DNA of 64,000 nucleotides from Cyclospora cayetanensis. Lineage: Eukaryota; Apicomplexa; Conoidasida; Eucoccidiorida; Eimeriidae. Shown in pieces: positions 40,534-52,608 of the stretch. Each line of letters begins with the position of its first letter. The stretch's first letter is position 1. Both the position numbers and the translations under genes were made by a program. The notes under the pieces were generated by a model. The model worked only from the letters and a program-made list of their open reading frames with translations. It had not been told where the DNA came from and ran no database searches. The stretch is from NCBI RefSeq assembly GCF_002999335.1, contig NW_020312767.1:1-64000 (forward strand). The letters are read 5' to 3'.

Positions 40534-41638
40534 GAGAACTTCCGTGCTGTTAAGAGATAGTTCCTAACTGTCGGAGGCCCCTGGCGCTGTACCTGAGACA
40601 GCCGCGGTAGAAGGGGCCTCCTCTGCGACGAGTCTATGCGCCCGTAGACGACGGCGCAGGGGTCTCCCCGCAGTGCAGAATTTCAAGCGATCCTTGGTGG
40701 TGGCCCTTCTGCTGCATGCGTTGCTAATAAAGTGAAGAAGGCGAAGTAAAGAGAGGATTTAAATGCCAACAAAATGGAAGAAAAGGCGGTACGACCTCAC
40801 TGCTTCGCCCCCTCTGCAGGCGGGCAGGGTCGGTCGCTTCTGCAACACAATCGCGGCATGCGGGACCCTTAGCTGTTTACCTGTACGTCAAGCTCTGCAT
40901 GAGGCGCACATGCACTTTGCAGCTAAAGACACAAGAGCGAGAGTCGCGAAGAGAAGAAAAGGCGAGCAACTTGTCTGCAATTCTGAGCCGCCGTTCAGCG
41001 TCACAAGAGGGGGCCCCGTGTGGCACACTTTTGAGGCATCCAGCGCATGTCCTCATCATCGCCCTTCCCTTGCTGATTCCATATTAACACACCTCATATC
41101 CGAGGATCTGACGATTTAGCTCCCGTCTGCACAGCCGAGTATCTGCCGGGCTTGGCCAACGGCGAGCTACGCGAACTGCTCCGTGTACAGTTCCCATCTT
41201 TTCCTTCCTTGTGGCGTTCCTCATTGGTGGCGTGATGGCAATCAGGTGATTGAACTGCCCTACACTCTCGGCTGCATCCTTCATACTCCCCTACTCCTTT
41301 GTTTAGAGTCAACGGGACCGGAGGGGGGAAGGGGGATGAAGGGGGCTGGCGACAAGGGGATTTCTGTGAAGGCTCTAGAGTTGGTCATGAGGAGAGGAAT
41401 GGCGAAATTAAGGGTAAACATGGGCACGAGGGAGGGGTTAGGTAGCCTTGGAAGGCGGAGCAGTGCCGCACAGGCAACGAGCAAGACAGGCGGCAGCTCT
41501 GCGAATTAGAGGAAAGAGGCCGTTCCTAAGCGTAGAGCCAATAGTCCCTCACGATGTGCTGGCTCTCCAGTTATCTCACCACCTCAAGTCGCCGAGTCGT
41601 CGCTCTCTGTTTCTCGCCTCTTCTTCGTTTTGCCGCAG
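40534..41638. other. Divergent intergenic region between NAR1 and the SEP-UBX gene
   Basis: Upstream of NAR1 (minus) and of the UBX-protein gene (plus), so it should hold both promoters and the unplaced first exon of the latter. A short candidate first exon begins at the ATG near 41399 (MAKLR, followed by GTAAAC), but its phase does not fit exon 41639. No other gene seen. Confidence 0.45.
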
Positions 41639-43137
41639 ATCCTTAGCCGATTTGAGGGGGTCTGCCGATGACGCCCCCAACGAAAGCAGTGGGGGGACTT
41701 CTTCCTTTGCAGGGGGAGAGAGATCCGGTTTGGCCATTCAGAATCCGAGTGCTGCCTTTCCACACGCCGTGTAGGCTGGCTGTGTGTTACCCTACAGATA
41801 GCGGGAAAAGGCTATTGTGCACTGCATGCACAAAAGCCTTTTCCTGTCCGTGAACTCTCATTCATGAGACAGAGGAGAAGGGTGTATCTTTTCTTGAAAA
41901 ATGATGTTTTATGCTGCCTTGGCTAGAGTGTCGCCATTTCAAGGGACCTATCTCATCATACATCAAAGTCCTTTCTCCTCTGCAGGCGAGGAACAGCCCC
42001 TCCGGGAGCACATCGCGTCACGCTGTATGCAAATGGCTTTAGGGTTGATGAAGGCGAATTCCGACTCTTTGGAGTTGAGGCCAATGACCAGTTCGTGCAA
42101 GAACTCAAGGCAGGGTATGCAAGACAGAGGCAGGGAGGGAGGCAGGGAGGGACGTTGCAACAAGCAATTCTTCATGCTGCTCGACGGTATGAGTGCTTGC
42201 AGTTGGCAGAGATACAAAAGAAGTCTTAGACAATCGGTGCACAGGCAGCTCTTGAGCGGCTACTGTCAACGGTGGTGTTCTGCAGAGTGGCACCACGAGA
42301 GCTACAGCAGGGAGGCAGGCAAGTTCATGTACTGCTGGATGACCGTCATGGGGAAGTATACACACCTCCCCCTCCCTCTCAGGTTTGTTCTTTTCGGGCT
42401 GATCCTCGCCTTCTCTACTGTCTGCCCGTTTGCCTATTGGCTAGCCACTTCGCACCTTAGGTTTTCTGCTTCGACCTATTGCATGTGTGTATTGATGTGT
42501 GCGCGCTGCTGCCGCTGCTGCTGCCTGCAGTATGTGTTGTTTGGAGGCGAAGGACAGAGCCTCTCAGGAGATGGCAGCTCCACAATTCGCGCTGAGCCGG
42601 TGGACGTAACGCGTGCAGCAGCAGCAGCAGCAGCAGCAGCCACAGCAGCAGCAGCAGGAGATTCAGAAGTACCTCGCACTCAGATCGTGTTCCGCCTACA
42701 TGATGGCCAACGCACAGCTCAACAGTTTCCCATAAATGCCACCGTTCAACAGCTCTTCGACTTCGTTGCAGTGCAAGTCTTCTACTGGCACAGAACTATC
42801 TCTGGATATTCTTTCTGTGGACTGTATTAAGCTTCACCACCATTTGATAGTTACATTTGTTTGACGAACTCTTTGTGCCTGTATCTGCTAGGAGGCAAGG
42901 GGGAGGTAAAAGCTAAACGTTAACTGCCCGTGTGGCCTGCCTGTTGCGGCAATGCTTGGCTCGGCAATGCACTTCACCACTTTTCGCTCGTATTTCTGTG
43001 CCTCCAGGTTGGCTCCTGCACCAGGGGGCTTCTCCTTACTAGACGGATTCCCCCCTAAGCCCATATCCGCCCCCCGTGACGCGACGTTGCAGGAAGCTGG
43101 GCTCCTCAATGCGACACTCTCGCAGAAGCTTTCCTAA
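41639..43137 (+). CDS. p47/Shp1-type SEP and UBX domain protein, p97/CDC48 cofactor
   Basis: Adaptor that links the AAA ATPase p97 to ubiquitylated substrates or membrane fusion. Exons: 41639 to about 41772 (SLADLRGSADDAP, FAGGERSGLAIQNPS, the p47 hallmark), 41986-42114 and 42286-42382 (SEP domain: HRVTLYANGFRVDEGEFRLF, then VAPRELQQGGRQVHVLLDDR and EVYTPPPPSQ), 42531-42770 (YVLFGGEGQSLSG, Ala run, UBX start IVFRLHDGQRTAQQFPIN), a 14-nt micro-exon 42892-42905 and 43008-43137 (LLDGFPPKPI, TLQEAGLLNATLSQKLS). From 41986 on all phases close. The link from the first listed exon to 41986 is one base out, so another small exon or a different junction is missing, and the start codon is not placed. 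No UBA domain is visible. A GCA-coded Ala run sits between the SEP and UBX domains. Confidence 0.88.
42892..42905 (+). other. 14-nt micro-exon of the SEP-UBX gene
   Basis: GAGGCAAGGGGGAG flanked by TATCTGCTAG upstream and GTAAAAGC downstream. Without it the flanking UBX exons are out of phase; with it they join as LFDFVA-EARGR-LAPAPGG, giving a UBX domain of normal spacing before the FPPKP loop. Confidence 0.65.
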
Positions 43138-44800
43138 AAGCCGAGCTCTAGAAATCCTTTGCTGGGTAGCGAAAACACAACAAATAAACCCCACCCCGTG
43201 AACATACATCGGCGGTTTCATGAAAAGAGAGGCTACCCTAGGCAACTGAAGTCCTAGGTAGAGCAGCAGCGCATGGATGCCATGGCCTGCCTGCCATTCG
43301 GCGTGGGGAATGCTGAGATTTCCGTGCCACTGTCGTTTCACTGCACCCTGCTGCAGCACGGTGCATTTCGCAGTTCCTCTCAAGGTTTATAGACACAGCA
43401 ACACACCCGCGTGTCATGCCCCACCAGGGGAAGCGGCGATGATTCATGGGCTTATGCTCAGATCCAGGCATTCTCATTTGCGTGATTGGCTTAGCTTTCC
43501 ACCCAGTAGATAGATAAGGGGTATTGCTGGTTTACAGCTTCTGAGTCAAGTCAGATGGCACTTCTTTAGAAGTCCACGTACTGAACGCCTGGAAAATTTG
43601 CCGTTCGGGGGCTACATAGTCGTAGGGGGCCACACGAGTTCTCATAATTAGCCGCACTGGACCAGTTTCCAGTCGTCCAGGGGCTTCGAAATTATTTTTT
43701 TGGGTGTGCAGGATGATAGCATATGTAGTAGTAGGTTGCTTGAATGGAATAACCCACATTCTCCCAGAGTATAATTTATCCACATATGCTCCGAGTAGGC
43801 GGTTCCACTCGGTAAAGTGCTCCAAATGGTGCTGCCTGCTCGTAGAAAACATCCGAGGTGAGCCCCTGAAAGCAGCGCCTCTCGGGGGAGCGCAATATCC
43901 CACGTGTATGCCTACCCCATGTTCCGCTGCTCTCGTCTCCGTGTGTGGAGCAATCCCAGGCAGTTGAAGAAAGCCCACTGAAACTGTAACATGAATTCAC
44001 TGACCCACAGCGAGACTTCAGAAGTGCGACGCCCTACTTTCACGTCCCCCAAGGTAGACCCTTTTAGCCGCGGAAAGACAACTCGAAACCCTCGCAAGTG
44101 GTGGTGTAGCGGGGTTCCAAAGGCACTCTATTGCGAAATATGCTACATGGGAACACTCTCTGCTATGCTGGCCCTATTCAACTGAGTATCCATAAAAAAA
44201 TCATTTTTTGATGAGCTTGCTTTTATCTTGTTCAGTGCAAATGACTGTGCTGCCAGCTCGATAACAAAGACGTATTGGTGTGCTCCCATGCTCTGGGGGG
44301 TTATGTGAAACCGGCTGTTAATGCTTGGAGTGTTTTGAGGGTGCAGGCGCTTACACCCTAGCTGCCACTTTCCCTTGATTTCCCATCGCTGAGGGCTGCG
44401 AATAAGGGGGGGCGAGAGCGCTTTTGAACGGCACACGTGGAGCTTTGGTTGAACTTGTTTTGAGCTGCAATCAAGTTTCCTGAACGCACATCTTAGAGGC
44501 AAGACTACAATTGGCCGCATCGCATAGTTCAGTGTAGCATTTCCCCGCTCACCCACTGGCCGTGGACGCAGTGGGATATTTTAGTTCTCTACCACAGTTG
44601 TCTTGCTTTGAGAAAAATATTCCATATCTCAATAGTCTAATAGTCTTTGCCAATAGTTTGGAAAAAGACCATCCGACAAGGGAAGCTAATGGTGGTCCAA
44701 AGCGTCTTGAGGTACCAGAGGCCGGCTTGCAAGCTGATGGAAAAGCCGGGGATCCATAAGTGGTGGACATCCAAGATTTTGCATTCGCACAATTGTCTAT
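43138..44800. other. Boundary region, no supported gene
   Basis: A 148-codon minus-strand frame (43532-43978) and a 137-codon one (44143-44556) have no recognisable domain. The second half may already belong to decayed retrotransposon sequence, since gag-like remnants begin near 45.1 kb. Confidence 0.4.
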
Positions 44801-44899
44801 GGATGCACCGACGAGATTGTGCGTACCAGATTAGCACGGCGACCTCGAGAATGGGCAAGTTTTTTTAAGACCTCAAACGTGCTGGAATATCTTCCTGTA

Positions 44900-47800
44900 T
44901 GCCCCATAGATGAGGAGAAACGAAATCCCCTTGCGGTATGTTTCTTAAAGAAGAGGCACATTAAAAGGTGGACGCATGCATGTAAACTCTTGTCTGCCTG
45001 CAGGGATTACTACAGCTCAAGCCTTCACAAAAGCGGGGACTCGTCGTTTTATGCCGAGATCAGCTCTTCAGCAAGCTCCAAAGGGACTGATAAAGCGTGA
45101 GCGAAGAATTCCATCAAGACTTGAACAAACATAAGACTTTGATTCGAAAAATCCACAACGTAGCCGAAGAGCTGTTCAATAAGTGGTTTGTCTCAGGTCT
45201 GCCCTAAGTGTTACAACAGGTGGAATGATGGGCAGTGACCGAGCGATTAGTTAAACGACCGGTGAGACTTCCACAGAAGATGGACTACTTGGGGTTATAT
45301 GGGTAACTAAGCGCAGCTCCTCTTTCTTCAGTTGAAAAGGATGAGCCAGATCAAGATATAAATCTATGGTCCTCGGGGCTGTGTAAAACGGCTTCCGTCT
45401 ATAGTCTGAGGTGAAGGAGGTAAGAAAACCATACGGAACCCGCTCTCCTAAGCTACCCCAGAGAGCCGCCCAGCAGAGCATCTGCTTCTATCGTGAGGAT
45501 TGGAGCCGAATAGTACGAAACTGCAAGTGAATGCCAAAAGGCCAAAGAACTTGAGCGGTGGACCACTTGGAACACCGGATACATGCTCCTTGGAGAGCGG
45601 ACAAGGTGCACCCGGGAAACAGAAATTAGTAGGCTGCGGTGCATTGAAGGATGGAGCCCCTAGTAGGGACTTCCCCAGAGAGCGTTTTGTGCCGATGCAA
45701 GCTGGCGTTAAACATCAAGAACTGCTGCCGTAGCTTCGCCCTTGATGTAGAGCTGATCTGATATCCGAGAAGGCGCCGTAGGAGCAAGCTTTCCGTTCAA
45801 TACTCAGCGCAGTCCCTTGGTCTCATGCTTGCTGACTGGCGTCAGAACGCGCAGATTGGCAGGCTCAATACAATTAGAAGCAACTCCGAATTGAAAACGG
45901 GTCCTGTTAGCAGGATATTTGACTTCCATGTTGGACCCATGCACCACGACGTGGTCAAAAGAATGCGATAGGAAATCCAGTGAAAGGTGCACATGCGGCC
46001 ATAGCTGCGCGCGGTGGAGGTTAGTGACCCAGGATGCACTAGACAGGAGCGAATCTTAGACTCTTCAACTACGCTCATTTCCTTTATGGTACACGCGGTA
46101 AATGAGGCAGACACTTCGTGTGAGCGGCTTGGCAGAGCAATGAGAAAATTTGGTCCTGTGCATGTATCCCGTCTTCATGTTTTTCCAACAAGCTCGTTTT
46201 TGTTAGTAAATTCGATTAAACATTTTGCTGAGGAGCATCAGGAATAAGTCAGGACAAAGAGGGGATTCGTGGATGTGCTTAATAATGACGAGCTGCTAGC
46301 AGGCTCTCGACCTACTGGCCATCCGGTGCACCGTATGGTGCAATTTCGTGTGTCAGCCTCCAAGCTATGGCTTAAGGTATTGGCTGCCCAAGCTAAACGA
46401 AGAAGAAATTGAGCGGCATGTCGATGATTTTCTGGAAAAGGGCAAGCCGCAGGAATCGATAAGCACCTTGGAGCACAACCCGGCAAAAAGCGGGCACATA
46501 TGAGTTAAATTTAGGCATCTGAACAAGATAATGGACAAGCGGAAACTTTAGTACCTTGGTTTTAGCTACCTACTTGACAAACTACACGAATGCACACCTG
46601 AACCAACATATAGCCCCCCCAGAAGCCGGCGTACAATAGCACAGTCATCCAGATGCCAGGCACCCAACGGCGCTCGACACCCGCACTCCAAGCTTAAATA
46701 TACGCCTATCTAGTTTGAATTTGTTATTGCCCCAGCTGATGTGCTACGGCAAGGTAATGGAAAAAATCATGCGTCTATGAAGGAGGGCTGGATGGCTCTC
46801 TAGATGGACGGCGCCTGAATCTTCAGCCGAAATTTCGAGTGCATGTAAACCACATACGGCGTGCGCTTCAGCTGTTGCGCGACAAGCGGCTATATGCATA
46901 GGCATGCAAGTGTTTTCTTATCATACGAACGATTACTCATATGGGAAGCTTGGATTTGGCTGCAAGAATTGACCCAGCACCAGCACAAATTGCAGCAAAC
47001 AGGGCATGGCCTTTGCCCGTACGTGCCCTAAAGGAGAGTAAGGAGTTCTATGTACCTGCATCTTACTACTGATATTTGAATCCTAGGTTTGATTGGATCG
47101 CTACTCCTTTGACTGGTTCACTTAAGAAAGCGTGGTCGGAACCCTGGAAAGAAGAGGCCAGGAAGGTGGCAAGGGTGCCTATTGACGGCACAGCAACTGC
47201 TCCGGTACTTGCGCTGCCCGAAGAATAATGCCGTCTCTTCCTAACAATTGATGCTAGTGCAGGAACGGTGAGTGCTCTTGTCTTCCAAATGAGTACTACC
47301 TCTCTAAAATATCAAATTATTTCTTAGTCTTCCGATCCCTTCACTAAAATGACCATCAGATTTCCACTGTAGGAAAAGGAACTCGGTGCTGCGGTGCTGC
47401 GTAATGGGCCATTTAAAATGCCCGCACTATTTAAATGAGCTTCAAATTACTATTTAAACGGATCACCAGTGTTGCTGTACCTAACATAGCTTTTCCAGAA
47501 CTTTAAGAGCCCTAAGGTTGCTCACTGGCTTCAGCATCTCTTGAAGCACAGTCAAGTGAAGTGTATATAGGGCTCTTCCACTCTGGTTGCCTAAGCAGTC
47601 TCGCTACCCCATAGTCATTCATTATAGTGCAGCTCGAATTTCTTGTCTGTGACGATTCATGATGTCTGTCAAAACTGTGTGTGCATCATGCTTTTAATAC
47701 TCGTACGTCCGCTTCTGCTACCAACATGCAGAATGGCACAAGGGTGAAGCATTACCATATTGACGGTGTCCTCATGTGGTTTAAAGCAAAGCAAGGACTC

Positions 47801-48650
47801 GTTAAACGTACATTCCGACTTGACTCCCCAGTGCTAATCTCCAAAAAACTTACGCTCTCTCATTTTCGGGCCATGCTAGGATACGCACTGCAGTGAAAAA
47901 GCTCTCACGGTTTTTTGGTGGCCTTAGATGCGTCCCGAAGCAGAGGACTGTGCTTTGTTCATGCCCAGATTAAGGCCAGTAGATCCAATGCAATTCTTTT
48001 AATTCCAGCCTTTTGTTAAGCCATTCGGTCCTTGAAGGGATCTGGATTGATCTAACTATGGACTCTGTTGTTGGACCACACGAGGTCACGGGTCAGGGTA
48101 TCATCTACATCGTTGTCGACAAACTCAGCAAATATGCCCATTTCATCCCTTGCTACAGGACTCTTAATGATCAGCAATGCGCTTAATTTATTCATTATTT
48201 ATGTTTGGAAACTTCACGGATCCCCAGGAGCATCATGATGGATAGGGTTCTGAAGTTCGTTAGTCCATTATGGCATTCCATCAGAGACCGCCTATATTTT
48301 GACCAACCCACTTGCAAACTTCCCTGAGTAACACGGACAGACGGAGAGCGTCTAATGAACTCCCTACATTAGTTGTGACTCTATGCTTTAAACAACTGTA
48401 CTAATGCAAGGGTTGGATTTGTTTATCGTATTGAGTTTGCTATAAAATTAAGGAGTACACTCGTGTATTCATTGCTCTTTCGCATCCCTTGTCTGCAATG
48501 AGAAGCCCCTCTTCGATGCGGGTCTGAACTTTGCTATCTGAGGTCAATTGCCGCCCTCAACAGGATGGATTTAGAGAGTGGCTGGCTAGTGCACGCGAAT
48601 GTGTGCACCGAGCTCGAAGAGGCAAACAAGTAATTGCGCACTCAAATGAC
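44900..48650 (+). mobile_element. Decayed Ty3/gypsy-type LTR retrotransposon (gag-pol remnants)
   Basis: Plus-strand protein remnants appear in the Ty3/gypsy order, but every domain is broken by stops and frameshifts. A gag-like patch lies near 45.1-45.2 kb (FNKWFVSGLP). Reverse-transcriptase lead-in and palm remnants lie at 46.35-46.55 kb (EEIERHVDDFLEKGK, then FRHLNKIMDKRKL). An RNase H region follows at 47.08-47.3 kb (FDWIATPLTGSLKK, TAPVLALPEE, LTIDASAGTVSALVFQ). The integrase zinc-binding and core region is at 47.7-48.35 kb (IWIDLTMDSVV, IIYIVVDKLSKYAHFIPCYR, VTRTDGERLMNSL). No intact frame over 100 codons, so it cannot be autonomous. Long terminal repeats and primer-binding site were not located. 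Ends are approximate. Confidence 0.8.
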
Positions 48651-49764
48651 GCTACTCCGTGATAAATATTACATACGAACAGCCCAAACCGACTTGCCCA
48701 TTCTTTATTAATTCTTCATTCTATATAACTGAGGTAGCAGAAAGTGGCTACGAGCTGTGCGCACACATAACGCCTCGTGGAGTCTCGCAAAAATGTTATA
48801 GCGCACAGTGTTGGGAGCCAAAATACATCAATGATCTGTTGTGTGGCTTAAAGCTGACCGAAGCTTCGGCGTAGAGCTTCCATGAAGACATAATTTGACA
48901 GGGCATCACCAGATCCAAGCAATCCTTTTTGTGGGGTCATATCGGTGTGCACTATGAGACCCTTTACCTACTCTTCTTCACTTGCCTCCACTTGTTCCGG
49001 GGAACAGAAAACCGGATTCTGCTCAAAGGAGCACTTGTTGTCGGTCTTTTCCTGCATGATCATCACAAATATGTCTGCGGCTTCTATCCCCGGAAGACGG
49101 CTTATCCTGCGTAGCCTAGTGTCATGTTTTGTCGAGGGATTCGTGCACTCCTTGAGACCTTCCCCTTGGATTCGTAGTGCATTTAAGGCAATGCAGCCTC
49201 TGAATAGTGGATAACTAAAAATTCTCCTCTCCTTTTCGGCTTCCTGCTCCAGGCAGAGGTGCAAAGCAAGGGGCGCTAATCATCACAATACCTTGGTTCG
49301 GCCATAACCCAACCGATTCTGCTGCAAAATATGGTGTGCTTCATCATCCCCTCTTACTCTATTTCAACGGTTAGCTTCCCTTTTAGGCACCAGCCGCCGA
49401 CGGATGGTGCAAATGATTATGCAGTGGGTGGAGGCCTAGTCCCAATCTCGGTGCATCTTCGTGCTCGTGGTATGATGGTTTTGCCATATACGTATCTCTA
49501 ATATCAATTTCCATTTGTTCGTTGTCTCATTTTTATCGAGAGGAACCGATACCGTGCTTTCCATAGAGCCACCTGCCCCGCCCTCAAAAGATGGCCACGT
49601 AAACTTCCACGCCACGCTTCCCGAAATCCGCCCAGCAGAGTACCTGTGGCCGAATCAAAAGCAATACCCCTTAACACGTAGTGCAATACAGTTTCTGGCT
49701 GTCTGGTTTGATAAATTCCTGGTCCCACAGCGGATTTGCCTTTTTCTTGTGCCTTTCTCCGCAG
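48651..49764. other. Flank between retrotransposon and HXGPRT gene
   Basis: No supported coding region. The first exon of the HXGPRT gene should lie near the right end; ATGATGG at 49472-49478 followed by a GTATCT donor would give MMVLPYT in phase, but this is weak. Confidence 0.4.
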
Positions 49765-51391
49765 AGAGACAAAGAAGGCCAGCAGTGCCCCCATTCATAT
49801 TCCAGATGGCCATTTGTACACTGCAGAAGATATTGTAATACCGGATAACTGCGCACCCTACGTGAAGGGTGTTCTAGTCCCAGGAGGCGTCGTTGCGGAC
49901 CGAGTCGATAAACTGGTAGAACACCCTGCCGTATACTGCCCCTGCACCCTGCGCCATTTTTGCCAGTCTGCAAGGATTTATTCAGCACAGCTGCTGTAAC
50001 TTGTATTTATTTTGTTGCTTGCCCGTATCTAGGCGCATGATATTCGAAAACATTTCAAAGAGGGCGAGCTGCATATGGTATGCATCCTCAAAGGGGCCCA
50101 TACCTTCTTTGGTGACCTGAGCGTTTCCATAATCAGGCAACAAACGTAAGCTACCTCTCTGTGCCGCTTCTTCTGGCCTTCATTCGCTTTATTTCCCCTC
50201 CTGCGCCCGGCCTCGGCTATTTTCCTTCAACAGAGCCATGCTCTTCATTGCACTTCGTGTAGTGCAGCAATTGCATCTAGTGCCCCTTGGGCAGCAATGC
50301 GCGGTCACACAGAAAGCGAAATCAGCAAAGCAAAAGGCGCTAACATTGTGGAATCGCCTCTGTGCGGTCACTCTGCTGCGCTTAGCGCCTTGGGAGAGGC
50401 GAAGGGCGTTCAGCTCTACCAGCACTTCATACATATGAGCACCTACAGGAATGCCAGCGCAACTGGGGAGGTCAGTTATTCTTTTACCTCTTCCCTTCTG
50501 CCTATCTTTGCTGTCCCTGAGCCTGTGTCTGTCTTCTCTTCCGCCTTAACGGCTCACTATCGACGCATTCTCTGATGGATTCGGCGCCACATTGTTTTCT
50601 TAATCCGTTGACTGATTTGTATCCGACTTTTGGTGAATTGCTGCGGTGGGGAGAGTACGGCGTCAATCATCTTATTGGGCTACGTCAAGTGCATTTCCTT
50701 TCGAGGTGAAGAGCAGCTTATGTATGTATTCTATAGGTATATGCGTACGTGGATATGACAGTGGCACACAGCACCAATCTGCTCCGTCCCTCTCGCTGCT
50801 CCCACAGGTCAAGTTCCTTGCGGAGGACCTGTCATGCCTCAAAGGGAAGAACGTGTTAGTAGTTGACGACGTCGTGGAGACAGGCAACACCCTAAGATAC
50901 GTCTCCGATTGGTTAGCGGGCATGCAGCCAAAGAGTGTGCACACTGCATGCCTCGTGCAAATAAGGTATGCAGCGTTTCAGCTCTTGCTGTTCATGGGCT
51001 AATACGAAAAGAGAAATATGGGACTCGTGCCTATTGTCGACAGGACGGCTCTTGCAGATGTTGTAGGAGCGTCTTCGCGCTCCATGCCACTTGGCTCCAT
51101 TGTACGCTCTCGTATGCAGGAGCAGTTGGCTGCCCCATGTCTTTCATGCTCGGTAGGGTGCGTGGTGCCTTCCTTCCCCCCCCGTCAGCACTACGAAATG
51201 GTGAAGGGAAGGTGTCCTGTGCTGTGCTCATCCACAGAAGCGAAGGCCAATTGCCCTCGGTGGACTTTGTGGGGTTCTCTGGCCCGAGGGAGTGGCTTGT
51301 AGGATATGGGATTGATTACAACGGACTGTTCAGGGAGGGGCCCCACGTCTGTGTTCTGAGCGAGGATGCAAAGAAGGCGCTGGCAGTATAA
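49765..51391 (+). CDS. HXGPRT: Hypoxanthine-xanthine-guanine phosphoribosyltransferase
   Basis: Converts hypoxanthine, guanine and, in coccidia, xanthine to nucleotides with PRPP; apicomplexans cannot make purines de novo. Exons: 49765-49915 (PIHIPDGHLYTAEDIVIPDN, VLVPGGVVADRVDKL), 50033-50145 (AHDIRKHF, ELHMVCILKGAHTFFGDLSV, including the CILKG loop), about 50236-50470 (ending FIHMSTYRNASATGE), 50808-50965 (VLVVDDVVETGNTLRYVSDW, the PRPP-binding signature) and 51238-51391 (VDFVGFSGPREWLVGYGIDY, FREGPHVCVLSEDAKK). The last three junctions close in phase. The third exon seems to encode an insertion of up to about 50 residues before the flexible-loop segment compared with Toxoplasma HXGPRT; its acceptor is ambiguous (50236 or 50326). 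A short first exon with the start codon lies upstream. The end is tail-to-tail with the nucleoside transporter gene. Confidence 0.93.
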
Positions 51392-52608
51392 CGTGGACAC
51401 GTGCAACACGCAGCCCTTTATTCCACAGCACTACAGTGCATCCCAAACGCGAGGCGGTGCAAATCGAAAAGGAACTGCGGCGGAACTGCGGCGCACGCTA
51501 GCGGCCGTCAAAATCAAGGCCCCAGAAAGTTCTGAACCGATGCAACCTTGTCTCCCTGCAGAACTGCCTCCTTTCTATCTACATTCGCTTGTAGCGGGGA
51601 AGAGAGCGAGGCAACGACTGCCACAGTTGTCTTCTGTCTAAAAAGGGATATCTTGACAAGCTCACGGCGAAAAATGCCAGTGCTCAACGGGCACAGTCGT
51701 TCTTGAGTTGGTCGCGAAAGATTCGCATGTCAATAATGCACACACTCGTAACCAGCGCGTTTTAGCCAGTAACGCAGGTCCGGTCAGGTGATACAAGGCC
51801 AAATGGGCCGTTAATGCAGTTTAATCATACAGTCTGGGCCTCTAGGCGTGGCGTCCACCGCTCCAGAGTCGAGGGGTCTCCGACAGCAGAATACAAGTCA
51901 ACTGGCGCAGCTGGTGACGCCCGCGCTGCTCATTTATGAGACTGACTCTACAACGTACTATAATTTTGCCAAGATTGGGCGTCCACGACGCGTTTGATAT
52001 GGGGAACGATTGTGTACTGCGTTTGCTACCGAATCTCCAGTAGCAACTGCAATTGCCAATAACGGGCGGAAGGCAAGACCCTAGTTGCTTTTCAGCTCTT
52101 CTTACGGCATCCAAGCAGCAGACTAGACTCTCATCACGTGTGGCACGGGATCAGACGCGTCCTGCATTCCGAAGATGGGGCGCTGGCAACCTACAGACGG
52201 CGACCACGCGGCACCGCAAGTGCCCGTGCAGCCCCCTTTCACGTAAAACCATTCTGTCGTCTAACTGCCAATGGGCTAGGCATGTTATCTTGCCCCCCTT
52301 TCCAACAGTCGTGCCTGTCTGTACTGATTTCACACATGTTTTCTTCCATTCCCTTTCCAACAGCCGTGTAGGGGTGCGCTCTTTCCATAAATTCGATGGG
52401 TCCTTTCCAGTGCTCCTCTAGGCGCGGGACCACGTACAGTATGGAAAGGGGGCGCAAGAGGGCCATGAGTGTACACCTTCTTCTTACGATTACGGCCACG
52501 CCATTTATCCAATTCAATAGCCCTCACTGCAATGAGCACGACCTGCTCAACCCCCCGCTGCTCGCTTCGTCCAAAACCGTTTCCCCCTTTGCGATTCAGT
52601 GCCTGCGA
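51392..52608. other. Convergent 3' intergenic region
   Basis: Separates the stop codons of the HXGPRT gene and the nucleoside transporter gene. A pair of short inexact repeats (CCTTTCCAACAGTCGTGCCTGT near 52298 and CCTTTCCAACAGCCGTG near 52350) is visible. No gene supported. Confidence 0.5.

Noticed and set aside
41901..42830. 309-codon plus-strand frame
   Set aside because: It passes through introns of the SEP-UBX gene; only its UBX portion is in the true frame, while the SEP exons are read in another frame.
43532..43978. 148-codon minus-strand frame
   Set aside because: No recognisable domain or partner exon; cannot be separated from chance.
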